DNA of 64,000 nt from Limosilactobacillus pontis (GTDB taxonomy: Bacteria > Bacillota > Bacilli > Lactobacillales > Lactobacillaceae). The stretch lies in assembly GCF_002940945.1 (NCBI RefSeq), contig NZ_PNFV01000001.1, positions 124,001 through 188,000 of the forward strand, read 5' to 3'. The notes under the pieces are model-generated. The model saw only the letters and a list, made by a program, of their open reading frames with translations, did not search any database and was not told the origin of the DNA. Positions 1 to 8,559 of the stretch are shown in pieces. The position numbers and the translations under genes are program-made. Positions within the stretch are counted from its first letter, which is position 1. Each line of letters begins with the position of its first letter.

Positions 1-70
1 TAAAATTTACTACAGTATTCACCCTAATTATACTATCATTGATACAGAAACTAAATTTAACTGCGGAAAA

Positions 71-832
71 GTGGTGCAAATCGTGCAACACAAACTTACT
101 TATATTATCTATCAAGTCATCATTGCGATCCTCGCAATCATCTCAATTATCATGCTGCTGGGATACTATGCCAAGGACATCAACATCGATACCTACCCCT
201 ACAACCTGATCGACAACGGGATCTGGCTGATCTTCACCGTCGATTACTTCACCAGGTTGTACCTGGCCGACGACAAGAAGACCTTCTTCAAGCATCATAT
301 CTTCGACCTGCTCTCGATCATCCCGGCCAGCTCCTTGTTTTTCTTCTTTCGGATCGCCCAGATCGGTGAAACCCTTCGCATGCTCAAGCTCTTTCGGATT
401 CTCCGCCTGATCGGCTTCACCGGGCGGCTGGCCTCCTTTTTCAAGCGTAACGAGCTGGTCTATTACCTCTACATTAGTATCGCCGTGATCCTGGTGACCG
501 CTGCGATGTTCTGTATCTCTGAAAAGGTTTCCTACCAAACCGCCCTCTGGTGGGCTATCACCACTGCTACGACCATCGGCTACGGCGACGTTATCCCCAA
601 GACCGGAATTGGCCGGGGCGCCGCTGTCATCCTGATGCTGCTGGGGATCGGCTTCATCGGGATGCTGACGGGAACGATCACCGAGTTCTTCGCCAAAGAG
701 GACGAGGCCGAGATGAGCAAACAGCTGGATCGTCTGGAAGCCGAGAACCACCAGCTCCACGCCGAGCTCACGGAGATCAAACGTCTCCTAATCGCCCACA
801 CCCAGCAGGACGACCGGCACGAGGATAAATAG
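71..832 (+). CDS. Voltage-gated-type potassium channel
   Basis: This is a membrane ion channel of the six-transmembrane Kv/KvAP class, predicted to conduct K+ across the cytoplasmic membrane. The pore helix and selectivity filter are explicit (TTATTIGYGDV around residues 164-174). The preceding segment has the spaced arginines of an S4-like helix (LRMLKLFRILRLIGFTGR). Hydrophobic segments cover the first two thirds, and the last 35 residues form an acidic/basic coiled coil (LEAENHQLHAEL) typical of tetramerising tails. The start is uncertain. GTG codons at 71, 74 and 83 are possible, none has a convincing ribosome binding site, and the frame stays open to the left edge, so the true start may lie outside. 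It is followed by a terminator and appears monocistronic. Confidence 0.85.
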   Translation: MVQIVQHKLTYIIYQVIIAILAIISIIMLLGYYAKDINIDTYPYNLIDNGIWLIFTVDYFTRLYLADDKKTFFKHHIFDLLSIIPASSLFFFFRIAQIGETLRMLKLFRILRLIGFTGRLASFFKRNELVYYLYISIAVILVTAAMFCISEKVSYQTALWWAITTATTIGYGDVIPKTGIGRGAAVILMLLGIGFIGMLTGTITEFFAKEDEAEMSKQLDRLEAENHQLHAELTEIKRLLIAHTQQDDRHEDK

Positions 833-851
833 TCAGTACCGTCAGGCCGAA

Positions 852-869
852 CCGCCCGGCGGATTTTTT
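852..869 (+). terminator. Rho-independent terminator of the K+ channel gene
   Basis: A short GC stem (CCGC/GCGG) with a three-base loop is followed by six T residues, 20 bases after the channel stop codon. The stem is short, so the call is moderate. Confidence 0.5.
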
Positions 870-934
870 CGGCGTTCGCACCGCTAAGATGCTAAAATAC
901 TAGTATTTGATAATCACGTTTTCAAGGAGCAATC

Positions 935-3829
935 ATGGACTTTTCATTCACCCGCCGTCATGGCCTGCCCAAACTCTATCTGGAATACACCGTCATGTTC
1001 GTCTTCCTGGCGGCCTGCATCTTCGGGACCTACCTGGTAACCGGGCACACTTTCATCCTCAGCAAAGACGCCCTCAACCAGCACCTCCCCTTGTTGGTCA
1101 AGTACCGGGCAGCCCTGATCGATTTTCTCCACCATCCCGGCCGGCTGACGTTCTGGTCCTGGCAGATGGGGCTGGGAACTGATACCTTCCAGGTCTACTC
1201 CTACTACACCATCGGCGACGTCTTCGCCTACCTGGCTCTCCTCTTCCCGGCCGCTAAGATGACCCTGGCCTACCAGGTGATCGGAATGATCCGAATGTAC
1301 TGCGTTGGGCTGGCCTTCGTCTACTTTGCCCAACATTTCAACCTTCGTAACCAGGTCATCCTGATCGGGACGGTTGCCTACACGGTCAACGCCTTTCTCC
1401 TCTACGCCGCGGTTGCCCAGCCCTTCTTCACGACCCCCTTCATCCTCTTCCCGCTGATTGTTGTCCAGATTGAACGGGTCCTGCAGGGTGGTTCAGCCTG
1501 GCCGCTGACCGGGGCCTTCACCTGGATGCTGGTCAGCAACTACTACCTAGCCTTTGTCCTCGGCATCGGTGCCCTAGCCTACCTGGTTCTGCGGGTAGCA
1601 ACCCGCTACCGGACCCGTTTGGACTACCTGCGGACACTGGGCAAATTAGCCTTTGCCACCATCACCAGCCTCATGGTATCGGCCGTGCTCCTGGTTCCTG
1701 AGCTCCTCGCTGTCGCCAACTCGACCCGGACCGGAGCCCTCTTTGCCAACGGGCTGAAGGTCTACCCGCTCTACTACTACCTCTTCCTGCCCAAGCAGCT
1801 GATCAATGGGGGCCAGTGGTACTTCATGTACTGGACGGCCCTTGGGGTGGTCTCAATCGGCTTCTTGGCCCTGGTCTACATCTACTCCCGTCCCCGCAGG
1901 TACCCCCTACTGACCATCAGTCTTGGCCTGTCCCTGGTGATGCTCCTGATTCCGGCGGTCGGCGCCTTCTTCAACGGGATGATGTCGGCCTCTAACCGCT
2001 GGACGCTGTTGATCTACCTGCCACTGGCAATGGCAGTCTGTATCCTCGCCCAGGATGCCCCGCAATTTTCCCGTCACACCCTCTGGATCCTCAACGTGGC
2101 AACGATCGTCTACCTGGCGGTCCTGGTCGCTACCTTCTACTTTGCCAACAACGACGACATCTTCATGCCGGTCCTCTTCTTGATCGTCTCTCTGATGGCC
2201 CTCTGGCTGACCAACTTCCATAAAACTCGTTTTCCAGACCGCTGGCTGCTGGCGATTGTTCTGCTCAACGCTGGTTTCAACGCCATCTACGCCGCCTTCC
2301 CTTACAAGGGAGACTTTACCGATAAGATGCTGTCGCGGGGCGAGTACCAAGCCATCACTGCCAACCGTTACGGCGGCTTGGATCAGGGATTGAGTCGAAC
2401 CCCGGCCTACCGGGTTTCAACGATCAGCCAAAACCAGATCATCGCCGGACCCAACCTCGACAATGACCTGACCTCGGGCCTGCACAACATCGACTCTTAC
2501 TACTCCCTGCAGAACAAGTACCTCGGCCAGTTCAACACCGACCTGCAGAACAACCAGTACCAGGCCAACATCCCGATCCGCCAGGCCGACGACCGGACGG
2601 TGATGAATAACTTCTTCGGTGTCCGCTACCTCTTCGTTCAGAGCAACGGGAAAAATGCTGACAAATTGCCAGCTGGCTATTTTCTCGACAAGACCAGCCA
2701 GCCGATTATCAACTATGACGTCGGCCAGCCCAGCTCTGCCACCAGCAAAGACCAGCTGATCCCGATCCAGACCGAGCGCTACAAGACTAAGAACGCCTTC
2801 CCCCTGCTCTACTGGCAGGATCGCTACATCAGCCAGGCCCAATACCGGAAGCTGTCACCGACGGAGCGAGAACGGGCTCTGGCCAGCGGGGTCGTCGTCG
2901 ATGGGTCCACGGCCGGGATGCGACCGGCCAAGCTCCATTCGACCGTCATCCCGACCAAGAGCATCCTGGTTTCCAACCGCTTCAATAGGGTCGATCCAGC
3001 CAAGCTCAAGTACGTCGACAGTGGTGAGAAATACCAGCTCCAGTTCCCCCAGATGCAGTCCAAGGCCTTTCGCCAGCGGGTCCGGAGCAGCGAGCTCCAT
3101 ATCGAATTCAGTAAAATCAAGTACACTCCCTTCACCATGAAGGAGCAGATCCAATACGACATGGCCCACCGGGCAACGATGGCCAACGATAACCCGGGCA
3201 GTGTCTTCAACCAGCGCTTCAACAAGTACCGCTACTGGCGCTACCACGTCCTGAACGGATCGCCAGATATCTCCTTCCGTTTGGACTACTTCAGCCGCTT
3301 TGGAACCGCCAGCGTTACCCAGGCCAAGCAGAATGTCCTCTCGCTCTTCAAGCACGTCACCAACGGTACCCTGAACATCGGCTATTACGATGGCAACCTG
3401 CCCCGAAAGCTGACCTTCAAGCCGTCAAAGCTGGGAAACTATGAATTGAAGTACCGGGTGGTTGCCGAGAAACTCGACGGCAATTACACCCGTGAGGTCC
3501 GGGCCATCCAGCGTCATGCCCTGACCGGCCTCAAGTTCGACCGCAACCAGGTCCAAGGACGGATCACAACACCGCGCGCCGGGGTCCTGACCTCCTCGAT
3601 TCCGTACTCCAGCGGCTGGCGGGTCACGGTCAATGGCCACCCTGCCAAGACTGTTCGAACCAACCAGGCCTTCCTCGGCGTCTACCTGCCGCGGGGGACC
3701 CACCGTGTCGTCTTTAGTTACCAGACGCCAGGCCTGCGTGCCGGGGCCGTGATCTCCCTGGTCGGCTTGGTCTGGACTGCCGGAGCCGTGATGGTCACCG
3801 TAATTATTCGACAACGCCAACGCAAATAG
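935..3829 (+). CDS. YfhO-family polytopic membrane protein
   Basis: A 964-residue protein with about a dozen hydrophobic segments in the first 450 residues, a large mostly extracytoplasmic domain (about 470-930) and a final transmembrane helix before a basic tail (RQRQRK). The N-terminal signature (TYLVTGHTFILSKDALNQH, SWQMGLGTDTFQVYSYYTIGD) matches bacterial YfhO proteins. In Bacillus and Listeria these are linked to glycosylation of lipoteichoic or wall polymers. That role is inherited knowledge; the substrate here is unknown. The start at 935 follows an AAGGAG site at 924-929. No signs of decay; codon use is GC-rich like the host core. Confidence 0.85.
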   Translation: MDFSFTRRHGLPKLYLEYTVMFVFLAACIFGTYLVTGHTFILSKDALNQHLPLLVKYRAALIDFLHHPGRLTFWSWQMGLGTDTFQVYSYYTIGDVFAYLALLFPAAKMTLAYQVIGMIRMYCVGLAFVYFAQHFNLRNQVILIGTVAYTVNAFLLYAAVAQPFFTTPFILFPLIVVQIERVLQGGSAWPLTGAFTWMLVSNYYLAFVLGIGALAYLVLRVATRYRTRLDYLRTLGKLAFATITSLMVSAVLLVPELLAVANSTRTGALFANGLKVYPLYYYLFLPKQLINGGQWYFMYWTALGVVSIGFLALVYIYSRPRRYPLLTISLGLSLVMLLIPAVGAFFNGMMSASNRWTLLIYLPLAMAVCILAQDAPQFSRHTLWILNVATIVYLAVLVATFYFANNDDIFMPVLFLIVSLMALWLTNFHKTRFPDRWLLAIVLLNAGFNAIYAAFPYKGDFTDKMLSRGEYQAITANRYGGLDQGLSRTPAYRVSTISQNQIIAGPNLDNDLTSGLHNIDSYYSLQNKYLGQFNTDLQNNQYQANIPIRQADDRTVMNNFFGVRYLFVQSNGKNADKLPAGYFLDKTSQPIINYDVGQPSSATSKDQLIPIQTERYKTKNAFPLLYWQDRYISQAQYRKLSPTERERALASGVVVDGSTAGMRPAKLHSTVIPTKSILVSNRFNRVDPAKLKYVDSGEKYQLQFPQMQSKAFRQRVRSSELHIEFSKIKYTPFTMKEQIQYDMAHRATMANDNPGSVFNQRFNKYRYWRYHVLNGSPDISFRLDYFSRFGTASVTQAKQNVLSLFKHVTNGTLNIGYYDGNLPRKLTFKPSKLGNYELKYRVVAEKLDGNYTREVRAIQRHALTGLKFDRNQVQGRITTPRAGVLTSSIPYSSGWRVTVNGHPAKTVRTNQAFLGVYLPRGTHRVVFSYQTPGLRAGAVISLVGLVWTAGAVMVTVIIRQRQRK

Positions 3830-3832
3830 GCA

Positions 3833-3877
3833 AAAACATCCCCGCCCCTGGTTTTTAACCAGGAGCGGGGATGTTTT
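3833..3877. terminator. Strong bidirectional terminator
   Basis: A long inverted repeat (AAAACATCCCCGC and its complement, with a nested CCTGG/CCAGG and a T-rich loop) has A-run and T-run flanks. It can end yfhO-type transcription from the left and the msrA operon from the right. Confidence 0.85.
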
Positions 3878-3910
3878 CAAATACCAATCACACGGACTAG
3901 TAGCCGCCTT

Positions 3911-4435
3911 TTAGTTATCCCAATGTTCCTTTTTAAATTGTTCACGACCACCAGCTTCCTGAGCGGCATATCGTTCTGGATTTTTCTTGTAAAAATCCTG
4001 GTGGTAATCCTCGGCAAGGTAGAACGGTTGGACGTCCTCAATCTTGGTCACAATCTTGGCATCGCCGAACAAGCTGCTCTCCTGTAAGTGCCGCTTGGAT
4101 TCCTCAGCAATCTGGCGTTGCTTTTCATTTGCAACGAAGATGACCGTCCGGTAGTTATCACCGCGGTCCTGAAACTGGCCGCTGGCATCCGTGGGATCAG
4201 TCTGGTGCCAGTAGATCTCCACAAGTTCTTTGTAAGAAATCTTATCTGGGTCAAAAGTGATCCTAACGGCCTCGGTATGACCAGTCTTGCCAGACTTAAC
4301 CTGCTCATAAGTGGGGTTAGGAACATGACCACCGGTATATCCGGACTCTACCTTTTCAATTCCGGGATAGGTGTCGAACGGTTGAACCATGCACCAGAAA
4401 CATCCACCAGCAAAAATTGCAGTATCAAAACTCAT
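3911..4435 (-). CDS. msrA: Peptide methionine sulfoxide reductase A
   Basis: MsrA reduces methionine-S-sulfoxide in proteins, using thioredoxin as the usual electron donor. The catalytic GCFWC motif is at residues 11-15 and SGYTGG follows at about 31-36. The length of 174 residues is normal for a single-domain MsrA. The start (4435) has a strong AAGGAGG site 5-6 bases upstream that overlaps the end of the metQ-like gene. It is therefore the second gene of a T-box-led transcription unit, pairing methionine uptake with repair of oxidised methionine. Confidence 0.95.
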   Translation of the reverse strand: MSFDTAIFAGGCFWCMVQPFDTYPGIEKVESGYTGGHVPNPTYEQVKSGKTGHTEAVRITFDPDKISYKELVEIYWHQTDPTDASGQFQDRGDNYRTVIFVANEKQRQIAEESKRHLQESSLFGDAKIVTKIEDVQPFYLAEDYHQDFYKKNPERYAAQEAGGREQFKKEHWDN

Positions 4436-4447
4436 TTTAACTCCTCC

Positions 4448-5299
4448 TTAGTTTCGACCATAGATTGGCCATGCCGCTTGTTGGGAACCCTTGTAAGTCT
4501 TATCAATCGCGCGCTTCGTTTCCTCAGTTTGGTAAGCCTTAACGACCTTCTGATAAACCTTGTTATCCTTATCCTTTTCCTGAACCGCGATGATGTTGAC
4601 GTATGGTTTAGCTGCCTTGTTAACCGGTTCAAGGTAGATTGAATCCTTCTTCGGGTTAAGGTTAGCAGCTTGGGCGTAATTACCATTGATGATTGAGGCA
4701 TCGACTGAATCAAGGGCCCGGGCTGCCGTTGCCGGATCAACCTCCTTGAACTTAAGGTTCTTCGGGTTAGCCGTGATGTCCTGAAGGGAAGGCTTGATGC
4801 CAGAGCCCTTCTTAACCTTGATCAATCCCGCAGATTGCAGGACATTCAATCCCCGTCCTAGGGTTGTCGGCTCGTTTGGGATCGCGATGGTGGCCCCATC
4901 CGGCAAGTCCTTGATGTTCTTGTAATTCTTAGAGTAAATCCCCAGTGGTGAAATGACTGTGTTACCAATCGAAGTTAGGTGAGCATGCTCCTTTTTGTTA
5001 TATGAATCAAAGTAGTAACGGGTCAGGCAGGAATGCATGTCAATCTTACCATCCTTAAGGGCAACATCCGGTTGGACATAGTCATTGAAGGTCACGTACT
5101 TGATGTTAATGCCTTCCTTGGCAAGCCGCTTTTTGACATTGTCCCAGACTGGCTGTGAGTCGGTACCGACCAGGCCCAGCCGAACCGTCGTTGTTTTGGT
5201 TTGGGCAAAACGTTGGTGGATAAAGCCCACAATGCCGCCAACAACAACGACTGCAATGATGATCCACCAGATTAAACCTGAACGACGCTTTCTTTTCAT
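4448..5299 (-). CDS. MetQ/NlpA-type methionine-binding protein
   Basis: A substrate-binding protein of the NlpA/MetQ family (TTVRLGLVGTDSQPVWDNVKKRL, GATIAIPNEPTTLGRGLNVLQSAGLI), expected to deliver methionine or a related amino acid to an ABC importer. Unusually, the N-terminus is an uncleaved-looking transmembrane helix (residues about 9-27, preceded by MKRKRRSG) with no lipobox cysteine, so the protein is probably held by a membrane anchor rather than as a lipoprotein. No metN or metI partner lies alongside, so it must use an ABC transporter encoded elsewhere. It sits directly downstream of a T-box leader and 12 bases before msrA. The 283-residue length is normal for the family. Confidence 0.85.
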   Translation of the reverse strand: MKRKRRSGLIWWIIIAVVVVGGIVGFIHQRFAQTKTTTVRLGLVGTDSQPVWDNVKKRLAKEGINIKYVTFNDYVQPDVALKDGKIDMHSCLTRYYFDSYNKKEHAHLTSIGNTVISPLGIYSKNYKNIKDLPDGATIAIPNEPTTLGRGLNVLQSAGLIKVKKGSGIKPSLQDITANPKNLKFKEVDPATAARALDSVDASIINGNYAQAANLNPKKDSIYLEPVNKAAKPYVNIIAVQEKDKDNKVYQKVVKAYQTEETKRAIDKTYKGSQQAAWPIYGRN

Positions 5300-5330
5300 A
5301 ATGAGTCTCCTCCTCTAATGACTAGAAAAG

Positions 5331-5580
5331 AAAAACGCCCCCAGAAGAGCATTTACACTCTTCTAGGGACGTTGCTTTGAACGTGTTACCACCCTAATTC
5401 GGTACCAAGGTACCCTCAACCAGTTCTGACAAACTGAAGCGGTGATAACGGGGGCTGACCCGTGAATAGTTTGCGACACGCTCACCATCCATTGAATTCA
5501 AAGACCATCTTCATAACCTATTTTTAGATTACCTTACAGCAAAACGGTAACTCTCTGGGCAAAAAATAAGTAATTACTCA
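5331..5580 (-). promoter_or_regulatory. T-box riboswitch (probably tRNA-Met) of metQ-msrA
   Basis: Read on the minus strand, the leader has a GA-motif (CAGAGAG) near 5560, a Stem I region, the T-box core AGGGTGGTAACACG at 5395-5382, and a terminator hairpin (5371-5336; CCCTAGAAGAG / CTCTTCTGGGGG) followed by TTTTT ending at 5331, just before the metQ-like gene. ACGTCCCT at the start of the terminator can pair with the T-box core to form the antiterminator. Two ATG triplets (5492-5490 and 5488-5486) lie where the specifier loop is expected, fitting methionine. The specifier assignment is inferred; T-box identity is clear. Confidence 0.88.
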
Positions 5581-5686
5581 TCTTCTCTAATCAAATATTA
5601 ATTTTGTTGCGATTATCATACCGTCATCTTTTCAGTATGTCAACACTTTTTTAGGGTATTTTAGGTAGCGTTCAGGACCAATTTAA

Positions 5687-6279
5687 TTAAAAAATTTTAC
5701 GGTTAAAGATCCGGCCCAGTGCCAGGTGAATGTCCGTATAGGGATTGTTAGTCGCCATTTCATGATTTCTAGCATACAATCTTTTAGCATTTTTGATTGC
5801 AAAACCAACCCGGTCATAAATGAACCGGCGATATGACGAGCCCTTAAAGGCTATATAATCCTGATCAAAATAATTAGGCCCCGATAACTTGGTAAATAAT
5901 TGCTTTCTTGTGTATGCCCTCATTACTGACTCAAAGTGCATGAGAATCCAAATTTCAAAGCAGATACTGCTAAAAAGGATCGTCACATTTTGCTTCTTTG
6001 CCAATTTTTGACAAGCCCGTAATTCCTCATCTGTCTTTTCATCGCAGTCAAAAACTACGTAAATATGGTTTTGATGAAAATATCGTCCTTTTTAGCCGCC
6101 TCAACAATCAATTTTTTACCTGATTCCCCCAAAGCATCAACTTTTATTCGTTGAGCGTGAACATTCCCGGCATTGTATTTTTGACAGAGCATCTTAAAAT
6201 ACTGCTCTTCCGATTGCCCTTCACAATAGATCCCAATCGTTGGTTTAATATGAACGTTTTTCTTGCGTTTCCTGGTCAT
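5687..6279 (-). pseudogene. rloB: RloB-like protein, frameshifted
   Basis: The two halves of an RloB-family protein are in different frames. The first half (start ATG at 6279 or 6294) carries KPTIGIYCEGQSEEQYF, the typical RloB opening. The second half resumes with HIYVVFDCDEKTDEELR and continues through FSSICFEIWILMHF to the stop at 5687. Adding one T to the four-T run at 6077-6080 (minus strand) restores one frame of about 200 residues. RloB proteins are predicted TOPRIM-like nucleases paired with AAA ATPases in restriction-associated or abortive-infection loci. The start overlaps the end of the ATPase gene by 35-50 bases, indicating translational coupling. Either a real null allele or a sequencing error. 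Confidence 0.78.
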
Positions 6280-7564
6280 TTTCCGTAGCCCCAATTGCTT
6301 TCTTCACTTCGGCTAATACTCCAAGCAAACTGTCCGTGTCAATCACAGGGATCGCACCATACTGCCCCTGAATATACTTCTTGGCAAAGTGTGCGTCACG
6401 ACGGGCATTGCCCCGTGAATCGGTGAAATCAAAGGCCGACTTCAGGTCACTTTGTCCCATGAAGTTCTTCTCTACAAAGTAAATCTGATCAACACGAATT
6501 CCTGCATCTAACAGGTTAAAATTGTGGGTAGTGATAATATATTGGTTATTATTCTCAACCGAGTTAAAAATCTTTACCAAAGCACTCGATAATTCGTAGT
6601 GAAGTGAATCATCAAATTCATCTATCAAGATTGTTTTCCCATTGTGGTGGATTTGAGAAAAAATCATTGCCAACACAATGACAAAAAGTTTCTGTGTCCC
6701 AACCGATTCATCGTACAAAGGCAGCTCCTCAGAACCAATAACATTACCATATTCATCATATGATTTATGAATAGTATAAAGTTGAAGGGTTGATTGCGGT
6801 GCTTTGGGTGAACCCAACTGCCCCATCATCTTTACTAACTCCGGCGGAATATTCAGTGGAACCTTTCTAATAGTAATATCAGAAATATTAAAGTCAGCGA
6901 AGTTTAGGAAACTGACCATCTCACGCTTAAGCTCCGCGTTATCCATCAGGGTTAAGAATTGAGCAGGCACCCCTTCATCAGGTTTAATGAAAACAAGATC
7001 CTGGGCGAACCACTTGTAGACTTCAGCTGCCACCAAATCGTTCTCCTGCTGAGCAACGTATAGGAAAAGGGCATTTCTCCGTAACCTTTTCCCAGGGTTT
7101 TCAAGCTGTGGATCGATTTCTACAACCTCATTATTTACAATATTAAAATATACCCGCGCTTTTCGAGTGTTGAATACTACTAACTTCTCCGCTGTAATTG
7201 CTTCGCTATCATATGAAAAAGAATATTCGTATACTGTTTTCCCTCTTTCAAACTTAACGGTAAAAGTAGTCGGCTGCTGGCTGCTTTCATGATCAAATTT
7301 AAAAGGATTATAGGGCAATTGCTGCGTTATCGTCTGGGCACCACCATTTAATACCATTTGGCGCATCAAAAAAAGTGCGTTAAAAAGCTGTGACTTACCG
7401 GCACCATTGGGTCCAAATATCAATAGACTTTTTAAAACGGGAACCTTAAGGCTACTAAAGGTATTAGTCTGCTTATATTTAGTTAGCCTTGCTCCGGTTT
7501 CAGCCGAAAGATCTGCTTCGTCCTTAAATGATCGGAAATTTTTAATAGTAAAATCAATCAACAT
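6245..7564 (-). CDS. AAA (ABC-like) ATPase of an RloA/AbiL-type module
   Basis: A 439-residue ATPase of the SMC/OLD-like AAA_15/AAA_21 group. Features are the N-terminal NFRSFKD motif, Walker A (IFGPNGAGKSQL, near residue 50), a long insertion, Walker B with adjacent acid (KTILIDEFDDSLH) and an H-loop (IITTHN). Such ATPases partner RloB, AbiL-ii or TOPRIM effectors in phage-defence pairs, sensing infection and unleashing the partner. I chose ATG 7564 (MLIDF) because AAAGGATG gives it sensible spacing, whereas ATG 7573 lies on the binding site. All catalytic motifs look intact although the neighbouring effector gene is frameshifted. The exact family name (RloA or AbiLi) is uncertain. Confidence 0.8.
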   Translation of the reverse strand: MLIDFTIKNFRSFKDEADLSAETGARLTKYKQTNTFSSLKVPVLKSLLIFGPNGAGKSQLFNALFLMRQMVLNGGAQTITQQLPYNPFKFDHESSQQPTTFTVKFERGKTVYEYSFSYDSEAITAEKLVVFNTRKARVYFNIVNNEVVEIDPQLENPGKRLRRNALFLYVAQQENDLVAAEVYKWFAQDLVFIKPDEGVPAQFLTLMDNAELKREMVSFLNFADFNISDITIRKVPLNIPPELVKMMGQLGSPKAPQSTLQLYTIHKSYDEYGNVIGSEELPLYDESVGTQKLFVIVLAMIFSQIHHNGKTILIDEFDDSLHYELSSALVKIFNSVENNNQYIITTHNFNLLDAGIRVDQIYFVEKNFMGQSDLKSAFDFTDSRGNARRDAHFAKKYIQGQYGAIPVIDTDSLLGVLAEVKKAIGATENDQETQEKRSY

Positions 7565-7602
7565 AATAATCATCCTTTACGGGTTATATTTTAACATATA
7601 AA

Positions 7603-7634
7603 GCTTAAGATCACATATTTTTGTGATCTTAAGC
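7603..7634. repeat. 13-bp-stem perfect hairpin upstream of the ATPase gene
   Basis: GCTTAAGATCACA and its exact complement are separated by six to seven T-rich bases, in the upstream region of the RloA-like gene. There is no clear T-tract on either side, so it could be an operator or a weak terminator. Confidence 0.5.
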
Positions 7635-7744
7635 AAAACTGTAATATTACAATTGGGTATTTTTATTCATCTGCCTTGCCATCTATTGATTTACTAGCCC
7701 AATGTCAGAGCAGGTCCGGGATACAATACAGTATGCTTATACTA

Positions 7745-7775
7745 AAACAAGCTATCCCCAAACGAGGATAGCCTG
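7745..7775 (-). terminator. Terminator of the cupin gene
   Basis: On the minus strand GGCTATCC is paired with GGATAGC(T) across an eight-base loop and followed by TTGTTTTA, immediately after the cupin stop codon. Confidence 0.55.
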
Positions 7776-7781
7776 TTCTTT

Positions 7782-8288
7782 CTACTGCTGGTTGTCGGGA
7801 ATCGTCTTGTAGGCGAGCCTTTCGATCACATCACAGTTCTGAGGGTACTTGGCCAAAAGGGTCTGCTGGTCGAAGATTTCAAAGTCGTGGTAGTCAAAGC
7901 CCGGGGCTACAGCACAACTGACCAGGCTAAACCCTGACGCGTTGACTGCGGAACCGAAGATCACGCCGGCTGATACCCGGTACTGAAGCTGTTCGCCCTG
8001 AGCCAAATTGGGGCCAAGGATTACCTGATTAGCCGAACCATTCGGATAGAGGGTGTAGATCGTGATCGGGTCACCAGCATGGTAATACCATAGCTCATCA
8101 TGTTTCAGACGGTGAAAGTGCGATGGCGAGCTGGTATCTAGTAGGAAATAGATCGACGTGTAGTAGTAACGCTCCCTGCCCACTGTGGCGGGCATAAAGG
8201 TATCAGCACTATGATAAACCTGCCGGTACCAGCCCCCTTCTGGATGCGGCTGAAGGTGAAGATAGTTGATGTAGTCAGTCTTGTTCAT
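7782..8288 (-). CDS. Cupin_5 (DUF985) family protein
   Basis: A 168-residue single-domain cupin of the DUF985/YML079w type. The family opening (LQPHPEGGWYRQVY) is followed by TSIYFLLDTSSPSHFHRLKHDELWYYHAGD, and the C-terminal LVSCAVAPGFDYHDFE. The conserved histidines and glutamate could bind a metal or a small sugar-like ligand. Biochemical function is not established for the family. The gene is flanked by terminators, so it is probably monocistronic. Confidence 0.85.
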   Translation of the reverse strand: MNKTDYINYLHLQPHPEGGWYRQVYHSADTFMPATVGRERYYYTSIYFLLDTSSPSHFHRLKHDELWYYHAGDPITIYTLYPNGSANQVILGPNLAQGEQLQYRVSAGVIFGSAVNASGFSLVSCAVAPGFDYHDFEIFDQQTLLAKYPQNCDVIERLAYKTIPDNQQ

Positions 8289-8367
8289 CGGGCCGATTCC
8301 CTCCTTAGATTAATATGAACATTATATCATCTTATTGGTGATTTTGTTCGTAAAAATAAAAGCCATC

Positions 8368-8407
8368 ATAAAAAGGCAACCGCAGTCCATCAACCGCGGT
8401 TGCCTTC
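8368..8407 (-). terminator. Terminator of the 35-residue membrane peptide gene
   Basis: On the minus strand AAGGCAACCGC is paired with GCGGTTGCCTT and followed by TTTTTA, 4 bases after the small ORF ends. The T-tract confirms direction. Confidence 0.75.
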
Positions 8408-8410
8408 TAC

Positions 8411-8518
8411 TTACTTAATCAGCATATCCAGATAGTTAACGATATAGTACAACAACAGGACTGCAATGCACAGTTGCAACAGGTTCCACAGCTGGTGAAG
8501 AATCTTCTTCTTGTCCAT
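8411..8518 (-). CDS. 35-residue single-helix membrane peptide
   Basis: A tiny ORF with charged ends (MDKKK and DMLIK) around one hydrophobic helix (LLQLCIAVLLLYYIVNYL). It is preceded by a GGGAGTGG site, a TATAATA-like -10 near 8550, and is closed by its own terminator, which supports a real short transcript. I do not recognise the family. The size and layout resemble small toxin or stress membrane peptides, but no antisense RNA can be identified here. It lies immediately downstream of the NERD gene of the DarTG island, so it might be part of that island. Confidence 0.55.
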   Translation of the reverse strand: MDKKKILHQLWNLLQLCIAVLLLYYIVNYLDMLIK

Positions 8519-8559
8519 AAAAGCCACTCCCTATCCTAGTTTCCTAAGTTTATTATATC

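Noticed and set aside
143..760. Long open frame on the minus strand opposite the K+ channel gene.
   Set aside because: GC-rich coding DNA gives long opposite frames; the predicted protein has no recognisable features and the plus-strand channel is clear.
6055..6110. Programmed -1 frameshift in rloB at the TAAAAAGG sequence.
   Set aside because: The run has only five A residues and does not form an X-XXY-YYZ heptamer in the right frame; a simple T loss at 6077-6080 explains the break better.
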